Shown here piece by piece: positions 1 to 8,858 of a stretch of DNA of 20,686 nucleotides. A program made the position numbers and the translations under genes. Under the pieces are notes generated by a model. It ran no database searches. It saw nothing but the letters and a program-made list of their open reading frames with translations, and had not been told where the DNA came from. Position 1 is the stretch's first letter. The number at the start of each line of letters is the position of its first letter. The stretch is from Chitinispirillaceae bacterium (GTDB taxonomy: Bacteria > Fibrobacterota > Chitinivibrionia > Chitinivibrionales > Chitinispirillaceae), in the NCBI GenBank assembly GCA_016932075.1, contig JAFGDP010000016.1:1-20686 (forward strand), given 5' to 3'.

Positions 1-2589
1 AGCGGCGCGGTACGCGGAAACAAGCTCTTCGTTCGATAATCTTCCGGTGAAGATGGTTTGCCCTTTCCTCCTATAGATTTTGCACAGGCTCAGATATTCC
101 GGGAGATAGGCGAACCCGCCGTCGGCAAACACAAGGGGCATGCCGACCTCTTCGAGCGCCTTGAGCAGCATGAGCTGGTTCTTGCGGACTTCGACCCGCG
201 CGACGCAGAGCACGAAATCACGCACGTTGAAACGCTCCTCAAACAACGCTGCCGGAGCATCGATTACCGACGGCGCGGAACCGAACGGCACCACGCTGAT
301 CCGGGCCGAGGGAAACGATCGGGCAAGGAGTGCGGCTTCGGTTTCACCACATGCAAGGAGCCTGCTCGCGGCGCGTGCGGTATACGACGACGTGACAAGG
401 GGCACGGGCTGCGCTTCGGCATACACCGCGTCAAGTGACGGAAGGGTCTCGCGAAGGTCATGGTCAGCGGTCACATAGTCGCGGAACCATGCGAACGATG
501 AAACCGCCTTGTGATAGTACAGGGGAAAGTCCTCCTGGAGCGTGGTCACCACGAACGGAACATTATGCGCAACCGCGTTTTTTGCATACGGCTCGATGAT
601 AAACGGCAGCGTGAGGTTGAAGAGATGGACACAATCAAAGGATCCGATCGACTCGAGGTCTTCGTCGGAGGAGAAGGTGACCTCGACATTCCTCTGCTCA
701 AGCTGCGCCATGAGCTTTTTCGCGACCACCGTGTCCCCGCCAGGATGCTCGAACATGTTGGAGCGGTTCTGGAACAGGACCTTCAGCTTTTTTGATCGCG
801 GGCGCAAGGAGGGCGTGCGGGCCGAAGCTGCACGGACCGCATCCTGTGCTGTTTCAGAAAATAACGGGGTACCGGCAGGGCTCCCATGCGCATCAAGGGG
901 AGCGGCCGACGGGTCTCCGGAGGACTCCCGGTGCTTCTCCCGCAGAAGCGCAAGCACGGTTTTAAGTGATTCGTCGTGTTCAAAGAGTTTGACGATCCGC
1001 TGATTACGCAGGAGCAAGTCAAAGGCCGGTATGATAGCGTTCTGCCGTATGTTGACATAGAGATTGGCGATCAGGTTCCTGAGCGCCAGCTGACAAGCCG
1101 ATGGGGCTGTGCCTTCGGAGCTGCGGAAGGAAGCCTGTGCAAAATCGTAATACCGTACCCCCGCGCGGAACAACTCCGGACTGTTCCTGAGCGCCTTGGT
1201 CAGAAAACAACCCCATTTTTCCAGGTAGTGCGGCATGCTTTCCGTGTTTTTTCTGGTCGCGTCGGCCATGGATATGCTTGACTTTGCCTCCAGATGGATG
1301 AGCGTGGCATCCGGGACATACACGACCTTTTTTCCGCGGTAATGGATCTTGAGACAGAGGTCAACATCTTCATAATACATGCGGAATACCGGGTCAAATC
1401 CGCCAACATCGTTAAAAAATGTTTTCGGGACCATGAGACAGGCGCCGGTCACGGCGCCGAACTCTTTTACGGCAGCCGCTTCATCGCAGGAAAAGGGAAG
1501 ATTCCGCGCACTATGGACCGGCAGCCGGTTTTCCATGAAAACGATACCGGCGTGCTGGATAGTGAAGTTTGAATACACAAGGCGACCGCCCGCGACACCC
1601 ACGGTCTTGTCGCTGAACACGGAGCAGAGCGGTTCGAGCCAGTGCCGGAAAAACAGGATATCGTTATTGAGAAACAGCAGGTGGGAATGTTTAGCGCAGG
1701 ACGCACCGGCGTTGCAGCCCCCCCCGTATCCCGCATTTTCTGGAAGCGAGACGGCGGAAAGCCATTCATAGTCGCGCCGTGCCGCGTCAAGAAGATCTGC
1801 GGTTGTGTCGGTGGACGCGTTGTCCACGATGATGAGCTCAAGCGGGATTGTGTCGGGAAGGGCACGGACAAACGAGTCAAGAAACTGCTTTGTCATGGCG
1901 ACCTTATTAAAGACCGGCACGATGATTGATACGCCTGTTATCGAAGCAGGCAGCGTGAAACCTTCTTCAAAGGTGCGTTCCTGACCATTGACTGATGCCT
2001 GTTTCTGCAGCCAGGTCTCAATTAGTATGCCTGCCTGTTTGTCGTACCGCATGAACAGGGGGCGCAGAGATTCAACCTTTGCGATATCCGACGGAAACGG
2101 AAAGAACGCGGCCGCCAGTGCCGGATTCAGGGAGGATTGCGCGGCAAGGAACGATTTGAACCTGGTGACCCCGAGGTCGAATACCTGCTGCAGCGGGACG
2201 GGAAAAGCAAGGGAAAACGCGGGACGGAAACCGCGTAACCGGTTCTCTCCTTCTGGAAGCGCGAGGGTGGAGAGCGACAGAAATGCGCTGTCGCCGCTCA
2301 CCCACGCCGCGTCGTACGCGTGCGTGTAAAGCCAGTGGTTGAACGAACACCGGCAGAAGGCCTCATACCGTTTTACTTCCTCATGGTTCACGATAACACT
2401 TTTTTCAAGCAATGCACCAATCCAGGCATTGACCAGCCTGATGACGCCGGCGGTATCGCGGCTTTGCAGGCAGCGTAAAAGGAGAGCGTCGAGCGTCTGA
2501 TAGCCCTTGGGAACCGGTTCGGGATCATGGCGAATGAGAGAGTGTGCTGACGAGGGGGATGGCGGTGCGTCTCTCCTGGTGCCGGGCAT
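1..2589 (-). CDS. Two-domain glycosyltransferase (GT2 + GT4-like), 3' end outside window
   Basis: The frame is open for 863 codons from the ATG at 2589 to the left edge, so the C-terminus is missing. Residues about 1-215 form an N-terminal region I do not recognise. A GT2 fold starts near residue 220 with SIIVPVFNK, LELIIVDNASTDTT and a LFLNND acidic motif, and ends with the typical GGFDPVFRMYYEDVDLCLK segment near residue 420. After a linker, a GT4-type Rossmann domain starts near residue 600 (LKVLFQNRSNMFEHPGGD) and continues with FVLCVARVEVRKNQLMLLKA and FTGRLSNEELVSAYRAA at the edge. Such proteins transfer sugars from nucleotide-sugar donors to surface polysaccharide or protein glycans; donor and acceptor cannot be read here. 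It lies 43 bases downstream of the PAC2 gene on the same strand and is probably co-transcribed. No clear Shine-Dalgarno precedes the ATG, so the start is moderately certain; the fold assignments are firm. Confidence 0.85.
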   Translation of the reverse strand, partial: MPGTRRDAPPSPSSAHSLIRHDPEPVPKGYQTLDALLLRCLQSRDTAGVIRLVNAWIGALLEKSVIVNHEEVKRYEAFCRCSFNHWLYTHAYDAAWVSGDSAFLSLSTLALPEGENRLRGFRPAFSLAFPVPLQQVFDLGVTRFKSFLAAQSSLNPALAAAFFPFPSDIAKVESLRPLFMRYDKQAGILIETWLQKQASVNGQERTFEEGFTLPASITGVSIIVPVFNKVAMTKQFLDSFVRALPDTIPLELIIVDNASTDTTADLLDAARRDYEWLSAVSLPENAGYGGGCNAGASCAKHSHLLFLNNDILFFRHWLEPLCSVFSDKTVGVAGGRLVYSNFTIQHAGIVFMENRLPVHSARNLPFSCDEAAAVKEFGAVTGACLMVPKTFFNDVGGFDPVFRMYYEDVDLCLKIHYRGKKVVYVPDATLIHLEAKSSISMADATRKNTESMPHYLEKWGCFLTKALRNSPELFRAGVRYYDFAQASFRSSEGTAPSACQLALRNLIANLYVNIRQNAIIPAFDLLLRNQRIVKLFEHDESLKTVLALLREKHRESSGDPSAAPLDAHGSPAGTPLFSETAQDAVRAASARTPSLRPRSKKLKVLFQNRSNMFEHPGGDTVVAKKLMAQLEQRNVEVTFSSDEDLESIGSFDCVHLFNLTLPFIIEPYAKNAVAHNVPFVVTTLQEDFPLYYHKAVSSFAWFRDYVTADHDLRETLPSLDAVYAEAQPVPLVTSSYTARAASRLLACGETEAALLARSFPSARISVVPFGSAPSVIDAPAALFEERFNVRDFVLCVARVEVRKNQLMLLKALEEVGMPLVFADGGFAYLPEYLSLCKIYRRKGQTIFTGRLSNEELVSAYRAA

Positions 2590-2632
2590 AGGAAGGGGCC
2601 GTTTCTTCGGGAAAGGGCGGTGCGGACAGGAT

Positions 2633-3571
2633 CTATTTTTTCCGGTTTTTTTTGTCTTCCTCAAACAGGTCCAGAAAACGGTTCTCGTACAGTTCGAACA
2701 GGTTCCAACGGTCAAGCTCCCGCTTGAGCTCGGTTGCCTTGGAACGGTTCAGGCGTGCTTCGTTGAACAGCCGCTCGATCTTCTCCATCACCACGTGCGG
2801 TACCTTCTCCTCCTCGACGTGGGCGATCTCGTCATCGTTTTCCTTGTTTACCGAAGGGAAGAACTCGCGGATGCGCTCCTCGATAAGGGCGAGCTGCTGG
2901 TTCATTTCTCCGACCCCTTCGTCGAGCTCCGCGGTGTCGAGGGAAAAACCGAGAACGCCAGAGACGGTCCTGAGGAGTTCGAGCGACGCCTTGGGATAGG
3001 CGAAGTTCATGGCGTAGCTCGGAATGGTTCCCAGAAGACAACCGGCCTGGATTTTTCGCGAAGCAGCGACGCCGAGCAGCAGGCCGTTCAGCCCTGCGAT
3101 ATAGCCGTCAGGCATGGGGATCACGTTGAGGGCGCCGAGCTTCTCCAGAAGCGCTTCGTCATTGCCTGCCACCAGCACCTGCGAAGGATTGCGGTAGGAC
3201 ATGGGTTGTGCAAACGCCGCAAAGGTGAAGATGCGCTTGACCTGAAAACGGGTGATGACGTCAAGAAACATCTTTATGACCGCGATACCGTCACGTCCGC
3301 TGACCTGCGCATCGCTTTCAAAGATAATAAGGTCCGGGTCCTTGGTATGATAGAAAAGGCTGGTCGGAATGTCCGGGAACTGAGCAATACCGTTTTTCAC
3401 GACGATGGAGTCGGGTATGAAAAAAGGACTCATGTCAATCTCTGCGAACAGACGCGCGTTCATTTTCTTGCGCAGAAAATCAACGGCTATGAGTCCTACG
3501 TTACCCATGCCCGGCCATGCGGCAAGCACCACCGGAGGCGAGGAAAACGATATCTCTTCAAAGATTTTCAT
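2633..3571 (-). CDS. PAC2-family protein (proteasome-assembly-chaperone-like)
   Basis: The 312-residue product carries the PAC2 signature near its N-terminus (LAAWPGMGNVGLIAVDFL, about residues 16-33). It continues with IIFESDAQ, FAAFAQP, NGLLLG and GTIPSYAMN segments typical of bacterial and archaeal PAC2/COG2047 proteins. The last 100 residues are charged and helical, ending in a lysine-rich tail. The start at 3571 is preferred because AGGAG at 3581-3585 lies 9 bases upstream. An in-frame ATG at 3577 is too close to that site, and one at 3601 lies upstream of it. In eukaryotes and archaea PAC2 relatives help assemble proteasomes; the bacterial function is not established, and no proteasome gene is in the window. 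It diverges from dusB and precedes the large glycosyltransferase. Family call strong, function unknown. Confidence 0.85.
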   Translation of the reverse strand: MKIFEEISFSSPPVVLAAWPGMGNVGLIAVDFLRKKMNARLFAEIDMSPFFIPDSIVVKNGIAQFPDIPTSLFYHTKDPDLIIFESDAQVSGRDGIAVIKMFLDVITRFQVKRIFTFAAFAQPMSYRNPSQVLVAGNDEALLEKLGALNVIPMPDGYIAGLNGLLLGVAASRKIQAGCLLGTIPSYAMNFAYPKASLELLRTVSGVLGFSLDTAELDEGVGEMNQQLALIEERIREFFPSVNKENDDEIAHVEEEKVPHVVMEKIERLFNEARLNRSKATELKRELDRWNLFELYENRFLDLFEEDKKNRKK

Positions 3572-3580
3572 TACCATGAT

Positions 3581-3585
3581 CTCCT
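3581..3585 (-). promoter_or_regulatory. Ribosome binding site deciding the PAC2 start
   Basis: Read on the minus strand this is AGGAG, 9 bases before the ATG at 3571 and only 3 bases before the ATG at 3577. It therefore favours the 3571 start over the upstream in-frame ATGs at 3577 and 3601. Confidence 0.6.
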
Positions 3586-3629
3586 GAGGGCTATAACCCA
3601 TCTATACGATTCGTGTAAAAAACAGGTCT

Positions 3630-3661
3630 TTGGACCCGTTAATCCGCAACCGCATGATAAT
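3630..3661 (+). promoter_or_regulatory. Weak candidate promoter for dusB
   Basis: TTGGAC at 3630-3635 resembles a -35 box and GATAAT at 3656-3661 a -10 box, but the spacer of 20 bases is long. A start site near 3668 would leave about 9 bases before the ATG at 3677, which would fit the absence of a Shine-Dalgarno sequence. This is pattern matching only. Confidence 0.25.
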
Positions 3662-3676
3662 GTATTTTACCATGGT

Positions 3677-4627
3677 ATGCCCTTGAATTACAACGGATTA
3701 TTTCTCGCGCCGCTCGCAGGGATTTCCGAGACCTGCTTTCGCCGTCTTTGCAGGAAGCACGGCGCCGACGCCGTGTGCAGCGAAATGGTAAGCTGTGAAG
3801 GGCTTCTGCGAAAAGGCAAGCAAACCCTGCGGCTTCTTGATTTTGATGGGCAGGAACGTCCGATCGGCATCCAGCTGTTCGGGTCTGATCCGTCACGTAT
3901 GGCTGCTGCCGCTGCCATGATCGAGGAAAAAGCGAAGCCGGATTTCATCGATCTTAACGCCGGATGCCCGGTACGTAAGGTGGTCAACCGCGGCGCAGGT
4001 GCGGCGCTTCTGAAAAATCCTGATCTGTTTGAAACAATCGTTGCTGCCATGGTCAGGGCGGTCACCGTGCCGCTCACGGTCAAGATCCGTTCTGGCTGGA
4101 ACTGCGGCGAGTGGGTGGATGTCGAATTCGCACAGAGAGCCGAAGCAAGCGGCGCGGCAGCGGTGGTGCTGCATGCCCGGTCAAAGACCATGCTCTTTTC
4201 GGGCAAGGCGCTCTGGGAACGGATAGGGCAGGTAAAACAGGCGGTCTCTATCCCGGTTATTGGCAATGGTGATATACAGACCGCAAACGATGCCCTGCTT
4301 ATGAAAGCCCGGACCGGCTGTAACGGGCTCATGATCGGGCGCGGCGCAAACGGCAATCCCTGGATATTCGGGCAGATAAAGCAGGCGTTTGAGGGAAAAG
4401 ATCCGGAGCGGGTTACCGTCACGCTGCGGCGCGAGACAGCATGCTCGCATATTGCCATGGTGCGTGATTATTATGGGGAAAAAAAGGCGGTGAAAGAGAT
4501 ACGCAAACACGTGGCTTGGTACCTTAAGGGACACCGAAAAGCGACGCCGTACCGTGACAGGGTGTTCAGGGCAGGATCAACCGCGGAGCTGGAGCAGGTG
4601 GTGATGGAGGCCCTGCCGGAAGAGTGA
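3677..4627 (+). CDS. dusB: tRNA-dihydrouridine synthase (DusB type)
   Basis: The 316-residue TIM-barrel flavoprotein would reduce uridines in the tRNA D-loop using FMN and NADPH. It opens with the FMN-site segment LFLAPLAGISETCFR. The catalytic cysteine is C97 in DLNAGCPVRKVVNRGAGAAL. TVKIRSGW, VVLHARSK, IPVIGNGDI and LMIGRGANGNPWIF follow in the expected order. A helical C-terminal domain (about 250-316) contains KEIRKHVAWYLKG and AGSTAELEQV, and the length is typical of the family. The frame stays open far upstream, but that part lies opposite the PAC2 gene; the ATG at 3677 is the first that gives a normal Dus N-terminus. No Shine-Dalgarno is visible. It diverges from PAC2 and converges on the barrel gene that ends at 4654. 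Subfamily DusB rather than another Dus is likely but not certain. Confidence 0.93.
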   Translation: MPLNYNGLFLAPLAGISETCFRRLCRKHGADAVCSEMVSCEGLLRKGKQTLRLLDFDGQERPIGIQLFGSDPSRMAAAAAMIEEKAKPDFIDLNAGCPVRKVVNRGAGAALLKNPDLFETIVAAMVRAVTVPLTVKIRSGWNCGEWVDVEFAQRAEASGAAAVVLHARSKTMLFSGKALWERIGQVKQAVSIPVIGNGDIQTANDALLMKARTGCNGLMIGRGANGNPWIFGQIKQAFEGKDPERVTVTLRRETACSHIAMVRDYYGEKKAVKEIRKHVAWYLKGHRKATPYRDRVFRAGSTAELEQVVMEALPEE

Positions 4628-4653
4628 CGTCCGCGCCTAGCTAAAAACAGCTC

Positions 4654-6435
4654 TTATCTGCTCGTATACGAAAACCGCAACCAGACACCATGGGTTGACT
4701 GGTCGATTTGTACATCAACGTCCTGCTTGAGAAGATAGATATAGGTATAGTCAAGGGTTATCCAGCGGGAAAGCCGCCAGGAGACGTTGGCAAGCAGGTC
4801 AAAATCCGGCCGCATGAGCCGCTGCGTCGGCGCGACCGGAGCGAAGAATTTCAGCTCAGCATCGCTGGTGATCACACGGCCCAGCCGTACCATGCCGGAT
4901 ATGGATGCCTGGGGACCGAACCCAAAGGAGGAGGTCGCTTTTTCAGGATGGAGGATGACGCTTCGGGCAACCAGGCTGCGAAACAATGAGTCTGACGGAT
5001 CAGTAGTGTCCCATTTGACTGACGTGCTATCCACGATGTTGTAGCGGTCGGGGAGATAGGAAAAGGAGCTTCCGAAACCGGCGCGGACCTTGGTTTCCAG
5101 AAAAGAAAAATTAAACACGTCGGCGTTTGCGCCGAGCCCGGCGTCCAGAAGCAGTGGAGAAAACGACGGTTTGAGCCTGAAGGTGCTGCTTGAGTCAAAC
5201 CGAGACCCAGCGGTGTCGGCAGAATAATCATGCTCAAGAACGCAGTAAAACGAGGTTTTTTCGTCCCTGATGGACCGGCGAGGCAGGAACGTGGTGCGCA
5301 ATTCAGCGCGGGCATACGGACCAAACCAGGAAAAAAAGCGCCAGATAAGGAGCGAGTTGAGCAGGAAATCGTCGGCATCGGTCAGCAGGTTGCCGACCTT
5401 GATTCCTGAGAAGTTGAATCCTTCGTCAAGCCGCGCCCGGGTCTGCCATTCGAACGGAGGGCGGTCGAACGTGAGCCATAATGTGGAGAGCAGGCCGAAG
5501 AGCGTGCTCATGGTGGTGTCATTTGATTCGCGGTCGGTCTTGGAGTTGAATTTCAGGTTGCCGCCGATATTAGCGCCGTATTTCCAGGAGGACGATAGTT
5601 TGGATTGGGGAGTGACCTCGACCGTACCTCCGCCCAAAATACGCATGTCGCTCCTGCTCTGTACGAGCAGGAGTCTGCACAACTCGCCGGGAATGAGGCG
5701 TACGGTGACGAAGTTGATGAGGCTGTTGTAGCTCTGCCCCACGCCAAGCACCTTGTAGATACCGGGTTTGAGAATCCATGTTTTCACCTCTTCGCCGAGG
5801 TTCGGATTGGCGCCGAATCCTCGGCCGTAGGTTTCGAACTTGTCAATGCGCACCAGTTCGTATTCTCCCCTGAACGGGACGGCCATGGAGTCGATGGTCT
5901 CGATGGCGAGGGCGCTCCAGTCCGGGACGAGGGGGGTGATTTTCCCCTCTTCCACGGACACGGTACGGACCATGCGCTGGTTGTGCGCGCCGCTTCCCAG
6001 GAGGACGTGAAAGGTTCCCGGTTCCACGCGGAAGGTTTGGCCCGGATTTCCGGATGCGACGGTCCGGCCCCTGGCGTCAAGAACATTCACGTCCGGGGCC
6101 GTGCCTTCGGAAGTAAACCTGGCGACGAATATTCCGCCTTTTCCGATAGGAACAAAATTTTCTGATCCGGACATCTGCTTCGCAAGCGCCGGCGCGTCCC
6201 AGGTTTTTTGCGCCTGGTCGAGCCAGGGAAGGCCGGTTCCTTTTTTCGTGATGGTAAGCTGTGTGGTGGCCGTGTCTTTCGGGATAGACCAATCAAGCTG
6301 TTCATGCGAAATTTCGTCTCCGGGAAGGTCCGGGGGCAGTCCGGCGAGCGCGATGGAAAAAAAGGCATAAGCGAAGAGCACGGGCAGCCACCTGCTTACC
6401 GGGGCGGCAGGGATAAAGCAGGCAAAACGCCTCAC
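4654..6435 (-). CDS. Predicted outer-membrane beta-barrel protein with N-terminal periplasmic domain, MCE operon
   Basis: The 593-residue product starts at GTG 6435, overlapping the lipoprotein stop by 4 bases (GTGA), with GGAGG 4 bases upstream. A signal peptide covers about residues 1-31 (VLFAYAFFSIALA). Residues about 90-285 contain beta-rich segments resembling PEGA/carboxypeptidase-like sandwiches (VNVLDARGRTVASGNPGQTF, TWILKPGIYKVLGVGQSY). From about 285 onward, alternating amphipathic strands such as GANIGGNLKFNSK, ARLDEGFNFSGIKVGNLL, WITLDYTYIYLL and HGVWLRFSYTSR suggest a transmembrane barrel. The last residue is Arg rather than the usual aromatic, though aromatic residues lie just before it. 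I do not recognise a named family. Its place as last gene of a coupled mlaEFD-lipoprotein operon suggests an outer-membrane partner for lipid transport; that role is inference. Confidence 0.8.
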   Translation of the reverse strand: MRRFACFIPAAPVSRWLPVLFAYAFFSIALAGLPPDLPGDEISHEQLDWSIPKDTATTQLTITKKGTGLPWLDQAQKTWDAPALAKQMSGSENFVPIGKGGIFVARFTSEGTAPDVNVLDARGRTVASGNPGQTFRVEPGTFHVLLGSGAHNQRMVRTVSVEEGKITPLVPDWSALAIETIDSMAVPFRGEYELVRIDKFETYGRGFGANPNLGEEVKTWILKPGIYKVLGVGQSYNSLINFVTVRLIPGELCRLLLVQSRSDMRILGGGTVEVTPQSKLSSSWKYGANIGGNLKFNSKTDRESNDTTMSTLFGLLSTLWLTFDRPPFEWQTRARLDEGFNFSGIKVGNLLTDADDFLLNSLLIWRFFSWFGPYARAELRTTFLPRRSIRDEKTSFYCVLEHDYSADTAGSRFDSSSTFRLKPSFSPLLLDAGLGANADVFNFSFLETKVRAGFGSSFSYLPDRYNIVDSTSVKWDTTDPSDSLFRSLVARSVILHPEKATSSFGFGPQASISGMVRLGRVITSDAELKFFAPVAPTQRLMRPDFDLLANVSWRLSRWITLDYTYIYLLKQDVDVQIDQSTHGVWLRFSYTSR

Positions 6436-7133
6436 TTGACCTCCCCGGCGGTGTCAGGAGCATTTGCTTCGGGTGAGAGGTCAAGGGTGTCCTGCCCCGG
6501 GTCCGTCTGGGGCACGCCATATTCACGTGCCAGGCGGGTATCCAGGTCGCGGACCGGCTGGGTCATGATAAACTCCATGAGCGAAGACATTTCGCGGACC
6601 ACGTTTTCCGGCTTGTGTTCGTAGACCCGTTTGCGGAGGTCAAAGCGGCGCGTGTACATGGTGTAACCGTCGTCGATACGGCTCAGGGTGAGGCGGATCG
6701 CGATATGCGCGAACCAGATTTCCTCGGAATCGTATTCGTCAAGTGCTTCGATCACGCCGGTCAACTCGTACTCCGGATTGGCGCCTTCATCAAAACGGCG
6801 GACCACGGTCGAGACGAGGTTTGCCGAGAGCAGGTGTTTGTAGACCAGGTCCGTGATCATCCGCGCGGGCTTGACGGCCCAGACGCGGTAGTAATAGTAG
6901 CGCAGTTCGAAGGGGCTCTGGCGGAAAACGATTTGCGGCCGGTTGTAAGCGTCCTCGATGTTGAATTCACGGAGGCGGATGGTGCAGGGGTACGCCGCCG
7001 GGCTGAGACGCTCGCGGTTCGTTGACGGGATGTAGTTCAGTACATAGTACTTTTTGACCGGAAGGCTGGCGCAGCCGATAACGAGCAAAGCGCACGCACC
7101 CAGAACTGCCGGACGCAGAATAAAACGGTTCAT
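6432..7133 (-). CDS. ABC-type transport auxiliary lipoprotein (PqiC/DUF330-like)
   Basis: This is a 233-residue exported lipoprotein. The n-region is MNRF, the hydrophobic stretch spans about 8-20, and the lipobox is VIGC with C21 as the predicted acylated cysteine. Right after it comes KKYYVLNYIPS, the YY-L opening typical of the ABC-transport auxiliary lipoproteins found with MCE systems. Later segments (VRRFDEGANPEYELTGVIEA, EIWFAHIAIRLTLSR, FDLRKRVYEHKPENVVREMS) match the usual layout, in which two strands report on a partner and an Ala/Glu-rich helix precedes the end. It overlaps mlaD by 4 bases (7130-7133) and the barrel gene by 4 bases (6432-6435), so translation of the three is probably coupled. 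It likely sits in the periplasm, anchored to a membrane, and helps the MCE protein hand lipids across. The proline- and acid-rich tail after residue 205 looks unstructured. Confidence 0.85.
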   Translation of the reverse strand: MNRFILRPAVLGACALLVIGCASLPVKKYYVLNYIPSTNRERLSPAAYPCTIRLREFNIEDAYNRPQIVFRQSPFELRYYYYRVWAVKPARMITDLVYKHLLSANLVSTVVRRFDEGANPEYELTGVIEALDEYDSEEIWFAHIAIRLTLSRIDDGYTMYTRRFDLRKRVYEHKPENVVREMSSLMEFIMTQPVRDLDTRLAREYGVPQTDPGQDTLDLSPEANAPDTAGEVK

Positions 7134-8047
7134 CGGAGGTCCCTTTCTTTCTGCGGCTCGCCCTTGATAAGGAGCGATGGGTTTTCCTCGAGCATTTTCG
7201 CGAGCTGATTGGCGCTTTCGGTGGCCTCGCGCAGGTTCTGCATGGTGACCGTAAAGTCTTCGCGCGATTGACGCACCAGGAGCGCCATGTTTTCCGCTAC
7301 CACCTTCAGGGCGATAGCGGCGGAATCAACGAATCCCAGGGTCCGCGCGATCTTGCCTGCCGAGAACGCGGAGTCGAGCGTGCCGGTGAACTTTTTAACA
7401 TCGGCGGCGATACGGTCCGCTTTTTCAACGAGCTGTGATGCCGATCCGGTCATTGCATTGATTTTCGGGGTCATATCGGCGGTCATGGTGCGCGCATCGC
7501 CGGTTATGGCGGCGACATTGTCGAGCATGACGCGCAGCGACTTCAGGCTGTCGGGATTGGAGAGCTGGTTGAGGTTGTTGATCAGTAGTTCGACTTTGGC
7601 GACTATCGCCTCGACCTTGCCCGATATCGCTCCGAACATAGAGACGCGTGTCGGTATCTCGCTGCCGGATTTGAGCAGCGGTGCTTCGCTCGTGCCGCCG
7701 AGGATCTCGATGTATTTCAGTCCCGTGATACCAATCAAGCCCGTGGTGGCGTGCATGTCGGTTTTGATTGGGAAATCGGACTGTACTTTGAGGATGACTT
7801 TGACTTTTGAGAGGTCGTCGGGTTGATAGGAGATCTTATCGACTTTGCCGATCGGCACGCCGGTATATTTGACTGTCGCGCCCTGTTCCAGACCGGAAAG
7901 GGATTCGCCCTCAAAAAAGGCGTAGTAGGTTTTGGCGGTCTGCGCGAGTTTGAGCCCCAGCGAAATAGAAAAGAACGTGCCCAGCACCACCGCGCCGGCA
8001 ACGAGAAACAAACCGAGACGGGCGCGTTCGGCCTTTGATATGCTCAT
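7130..8047 (-). CDS. mlaD: MCE-domain substrate-binding protein (MlaD family)
   Basis: The 305-residue protein has a single N-terminal membrane anchor (about residues 11-30, LGLFLVAGAVVLGTFFSISL). The MCE domain lies at about 38-118: FFEGESLSGLEQGATVKYTG, VPIGKVDKISYQ, TTGLIGITGLKYIEILGG. The remaining 185 residues are helical with heptad-like spacing, as in longer MCE proteins that form a hollow bundle or tunnel. In the known systems MCE hexamers bind the permease-ATPase complex and carry phospholipid or other hydrophobic cargo through the periplasm. It overlaps mlaF by 4 bases (8044-8047) and the lipoprotein gene by 4 bases. The length is well beyond E. coli MlaD (about 180), so it may span more of the periplasm. 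The cargo and the direction of transport cannot be told from sequence. Confidence 0.93.
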   Translation of the reverse strand: MSISKAERARLGLFLVAGAVVLGTFFSISLGLKLAQTAKTYYAFFEGESLSGLEQGATVKYTGVPIGKVDKISYQPDDLSKVKVILKVQSDFPIKTDMHATTGLIGITGLKYIEILGGTSEAPLLKSGSEIPTRVSMFGAISGKVEAIVAKVELLINNLNQLSNPDSLKSLRVMLDNVAAITGDARTMTADMTPKINAMTGSASQLVEKADRIAADVKKFTGTLDSAFSAGKIARTLGFVDSAAIALKVVAENMALLVRQSREDFTVTMQNLREATESANQLAKMLEENPSLLIKGEPQKERDLR

Positions 8048-8847
8048 GATCGGTTCTCCACGGAAAAGTCAAGGATTGCTGCGCTTTCGCGCTTTGCGGA
8101 AGCGTCCTGCCGGGCAAAGAAATCAAATATCGGGCCCTCGGTACGTGAACGCGCATCGGCAAGCGGGCCTTCAAAGAGCAGCGATCCTTGATGTAAAAAT
8201 GAGATATTGTCGGCAATGGATTCAATTGACGCGAGTTCATGCGTCACCACCACGATGGTGATGTTCAGCGTTTCGCGCAGCGACAGCAGCAGTTCGTCAA
8301 GCCCGGCAGAGGTGACCGGATCGAGCCCGGCCGACGGTTCGTCGCAGAACAGAAGCGGCGGATCGAGAACGAGCGCTCGTGCAAGGGCGACACGCTTGCG
8401 CATGCCCCCGGAAAGCTCGGAAGGAAGGAGCGGACCGGTATCCGGGAGGTTTACCTGGGCAAGCTTGAAGGAGACAATCTCGTTTATGAGGTCTTCGGAC
8501 AGGTCGGTATGCATCTGCAGCGGCAGGGCGACGTTGTCGTGGACGGTAAGGGAACCAAGAAGCGCGCCGTTTTGAAACAGCACCCCGACCTTTTTAAGCG
8601 CTTCGACCGTGGCGGGATCGTCCTGCTCGACAATAGGCACGCCAAAAAGGCGCACCGAACCGGAGACCGGTTTGACCAGTCCGATCATGGCTTTGAGCAG
8701 CGTGGTTTTTCCGCAGCCCGAGATGCCGAGGATGACGCGGATCTCTTTGCGTGAGATCGAAGAGGTAATGCCGGTAAGCACCCGGTTGGCGCCATACTGC
8801 ACGGAAAGATTGGTTACCTCCGCTATTGTTTCAGATCTAGATTCCAT
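8044..8847 (-). CDS. mlaF: ABC transporter ATPase of MCE system (MlaF type)
   Basis: This 267-residue cytoplasmic ATPase has every expected motif: Walker A GISGCGKTT (G41-T49), Q-loop LFQNGALL, signature LSGGM, Walker B LLFCDEP with SAGLDP as D-loop region, and H-loop VTHE. GALLGSLTVHDNVALPL after the Q-loop is characteristic of the Mkl/MlaF branch. The frame extends upstream to 9003, but that part lies opposite in phase within mlaE. The ATG at 8847 gives a normal ABC N-terminus (ETIAEVTNLSVQYG) and has AAGGTG about 7 bases upstream. It starts 11 bases after mlaE ends and overlaps mlaD by 4 bases. It would power the MlaE permease by ATP hydrolysis. Confidence 0.95.
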   Translation of the reverse strand: MESRSETIAEVTNLSVQYGANRVLTGITSSISRKEIRVILGISGCGKTTLLKAMIGLVKPVSGSVRLFGVPIVEQDDPATVEALKKVGVLFQNGALLGSLTVHDNVALPLQMHTDLSEDLINEIVSFKLAQVNLPDTGPLLPSELSGGMRKRVALARALVLDPPLLFCDEPSAGLDPVTSAGLDELLLSLRETLNITIVVVTHELASIESIADNISFLHQGSLLFEGPLADARSRTEGPIFDFFARQDASAKRESAAILDFSVENRS

Positions 8848-8858
8848 GGTACAGCACC

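Noticed and set aside
58..2329. Several plus-strand frames of 92-153 codons at the left
   Set aside because: The minus strand holds one continuous glycosyltransferase frame with motifs throughout; the plus-strand frames are its shadows.
2507..3676. A plus-strand frame continuous with dusB that would add 390 residues to its front
   Set aside because: The extra part lies opposite the PAC2 gene, whose minus-strand product has clear family motifs and a ribosome site, and Dus proteins normally begin at the LFLAPLAG segment.
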